DNA of 64,000 bases from Flavobacterium alkalisoli (GTDB lineage: Bacteria > Bacteroidota > Bacteroidia > Flavobacteriales > Flavobacteriaceae), in assembly GCF_008000935.1 (NCBI RefSeq), contig NZ_CP042831.1, forward strand, positions 372,001 to 436,000, read 5' to 3'. Position 1 is the first letter of the stretch. Every line of letters begins with the position of its first letter. The notes under the pieces were generated by a model. That model saw only the letters and a list, made by a program, of their open reading frames with translations. It did not search any database and was not told the DNA's origin. This document shows positions 63,113 through 64,000 of this stretch, in pieces. The translations under genes were made by a program, and so were the position numbers.

Positions 63113-63180
63113 GACCTTATCGTTTAATGAGAAATGCGCTTTAACTTTAATTGATGTTTTATATTTATTAACGGTCCTAC
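63113..63180 (-). pseudogene. Fossil of a T9SS type B sorting-domain terminus
   Basis: In the sprF leader, the minus-strand codons between 63172 and 63125 read T-V-N, eight other residues, then K-A-H-F-S-L. The intact adhesin at 63319 ends with the same T-V-N, eight residues, K-A-H-F-S-L, followed by K-R-stop. Here the next bases AAACGATAA would also read K-R-stop if one A had not been lost. It is a decayed copy of an adhesin C-terminus of at least 17 codons. Confidence 0.55.
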
Positions 63181-63216
63181 AGGTCAATTTATTTTACTAA
63201 ATTTTTCCATAGCGGT

Positions 63217-63224
63217 CAAATATA
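63217..63224 (-). promoter_or_regulatory. -7 promoter element of the sprF-like gene
   Basis: On the minus strand TATATTTG, exact TAnnTTTG match, about 108 bases before the start at 63109; the leader then contains the sorting-domain fossil. Confidence 0.5.
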
Positions 63225-63265
63225 TAAATTTTTGCGTTAGGTTGGTAATGATAACTTAATAATAT

Positions 63266-63300
63266 TATAAAAATGCTACCACTTATGGCAGCATTTTTAT
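63266..63300 (-). terminator. Terminator of the adhesin gene
   Basis: Arms AAATGCTACC (63271-63280) and GGCAGCATTT (63287-63296) pair with one G-U on the minus strand; T-run after. Confidence 0.8.
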
Positions 63301-63318
63301 ATTTTAATTTAAATCTTT

Positions 63319-64000
63319 CTATCTCTTCAGTGAGAAGTGTGCCTTGAACTCCTTAACAACCGGCATACCGTTAACCGTCTCACGGTAGGTTACCGTGAAC
63401 CAGTAGTCCGTAGCTGGTAGTGGCGTACCGTTGAAGGTACCGTCCCAGCCCTCACTCTCTTCGGTGGCACTGATCTGCTTGATCAGCTTGCCGTAACGGT
63501 CAAAGATGTACACCTTAGCATCAGGCTGGTTCAACCCTATGATGTTCCAGGTATCGTGGTAACCGTCACCGTTAGGGGTGAAGTAATGCGGATAGTCCAC
63601 AAGGCTTACGCCCTCTATGGCAATCTCATCACACGCAAACTCCGTACTAACATCCCTTACATATACCGTATGGGTGCCTGCAGGTACATCGGTAAATACA
63701 TTGCTGCTCTGCCACATGCCGTCCTCATCAAGCTTGTACTCATATTCTCCATACCCTTCAACAAACACCGTGATAACCTGGTTGTCGCTGAAGTAGTTGG
63801 TCACCTCATAACCAACACCAACAGGGCTGGCAGGGCCGCTCTTCTGAACCTGGAAGGCTGCTGAGATATCAGAGATACAGTTCAGTGGTGCAGGGCCTGT
63901 TACCTCTACAGTATAGTTACCCTCGGCTATCGCCTCATAGGTAGGAGATGCCGGGTCATAATCGGTCAGTTCCACTCCGTCAAGGTACCACACAAAGCTG
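63319..64000 (-). CDS. Large T9SS adhesin, C-terminal fragment with type B sorting domain
   Basis: Only the last about 227 codons are inside the window; the gene continues beyond 64000. It has the end of a PKD-like repeat (SFVWYLDGVEL, then EAIAEGNYTVEV), a link region with YEYKLDEDGMWQSSNVFTDV, and from about 140 codons in, HYFTPNGDGYHDTWNIIGLN, IFDRYGKLIKQI and WDGTFNGTPLPATDYWF, the gliding-motility-associated C-terminal sorting domain recognised by T9SS (type B). The gene is followed by a PorP/SprF gene, the usual order for SprB-like adhesins. The fragment is visibly richer in G and C than the rest of the window. Confidence 0.9.
   Translation of the reverse strand, partial: SFVWYLDGVELTDYDPASPTYEAIAEGNYTVEVTGPAPLNCISDISAAFQVQKSGPASPVGVGYEVTNYFSDNQVITVFVEGYGEYEYKLDEDGMWQSSNVFTDVPAGTHTVYVRDVSTEFACDEIAIEGVSLVDYPHYFTPNGDGYHDTWNIIGLNQPDAKVYIFDRYGKLIKQISATEESEGWDGTFNGTPLPATDYWFTVTYRETVNGMPVVKEFKAHFSLKR

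Overview
The window is chromosomal DNA from a member of the Bacteroidota, almost certainly the family Flavobacteriaceae and probably Flavobacterium or a close relative. The evidence is type IX secretion (T9SS) genes (PorP/SprF, PorG-like, a DUF5103 plug-type protein, two type B sorting domains), low-GC codon use, absence of Shine-Dalgarno sites, and repeated use of the Bacteroidota -7 promoter element TAnnTTTG. I see no prophage, insertion sequence or CRISPR array. Most of it is ordinary, densely packed core genome with intrinsic terminators between units.

Layout. 1-5.7 kb: end of a T9SS plug-like gene, apaG, pruA, rsmG, a fatty-acid desaturase and an aspartate-type aminotransferase. 5.7-12.6 kb: purT, a membrane protein with duplicated PepSY-like modules, an OmpR/HisKA two-component pair, a UspA-like protein and a bestrophin-type channel. 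12.7-17.9 kb: fabD, then a PH-domain membrane protein overlapping a large SF2 helicase that carries membrane segments (the least understood pair here), then a lipoprotein. 17.9-23 kb: galE, a DegT-type sugar aminotransferase, waaA, a GNAT acetyltransferase, an intergenic repeat, an AhpD-like protein and a Crp/Fnr regulator. 23-29 kb: an S46 dipeptidyl-peptidase, small lipoproteins, a DWEH-motif lipoprotein, a TlpA-like thioredoxin and two tRNAs (Leu-TAA, Gly-GCC). 29-42.9 kb: mutS, a TrmH-type methylase, a lectin-domain T9SS protein, a FolK-deoxynucleoside kinase fusion, sppA, an AsmA-like protein, a DUF2797 protein, a GH3 protein and a 46-residue lipoprotein. 43-53 kb: tig-clpP-clpX, a small membrane protein, a FadL/SGNH-lipase operon, a second AsmA-like protein, an alpha/beta hydrolase and pdxJ. 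53-64 kb: a CBS protein, nadK, and the envelope operon porG-like/uppS/bamA/ompH/ompH, then murI, a gamma-carbonic-anhydrase-like protein, a porP/sprF gene and the 3' end of a large T9SS adhesin.

The right-hand half is dominated by envelope biogenesis: BamA with two Skp-like chaperones, UppS and MurI for peptidoglycan, WaaA for lipid A-Kdo, and several T9SS parts. The best leads for something new are the helicase/PH pair at 13.7-16.8 kb and a fossil of a T9SS sorting domain in the leader of the sprF-like gene at 63.1 kb. A perfect inverted repeat over the tig promoter and a near-leaderless murI are smaller but concrete observations.
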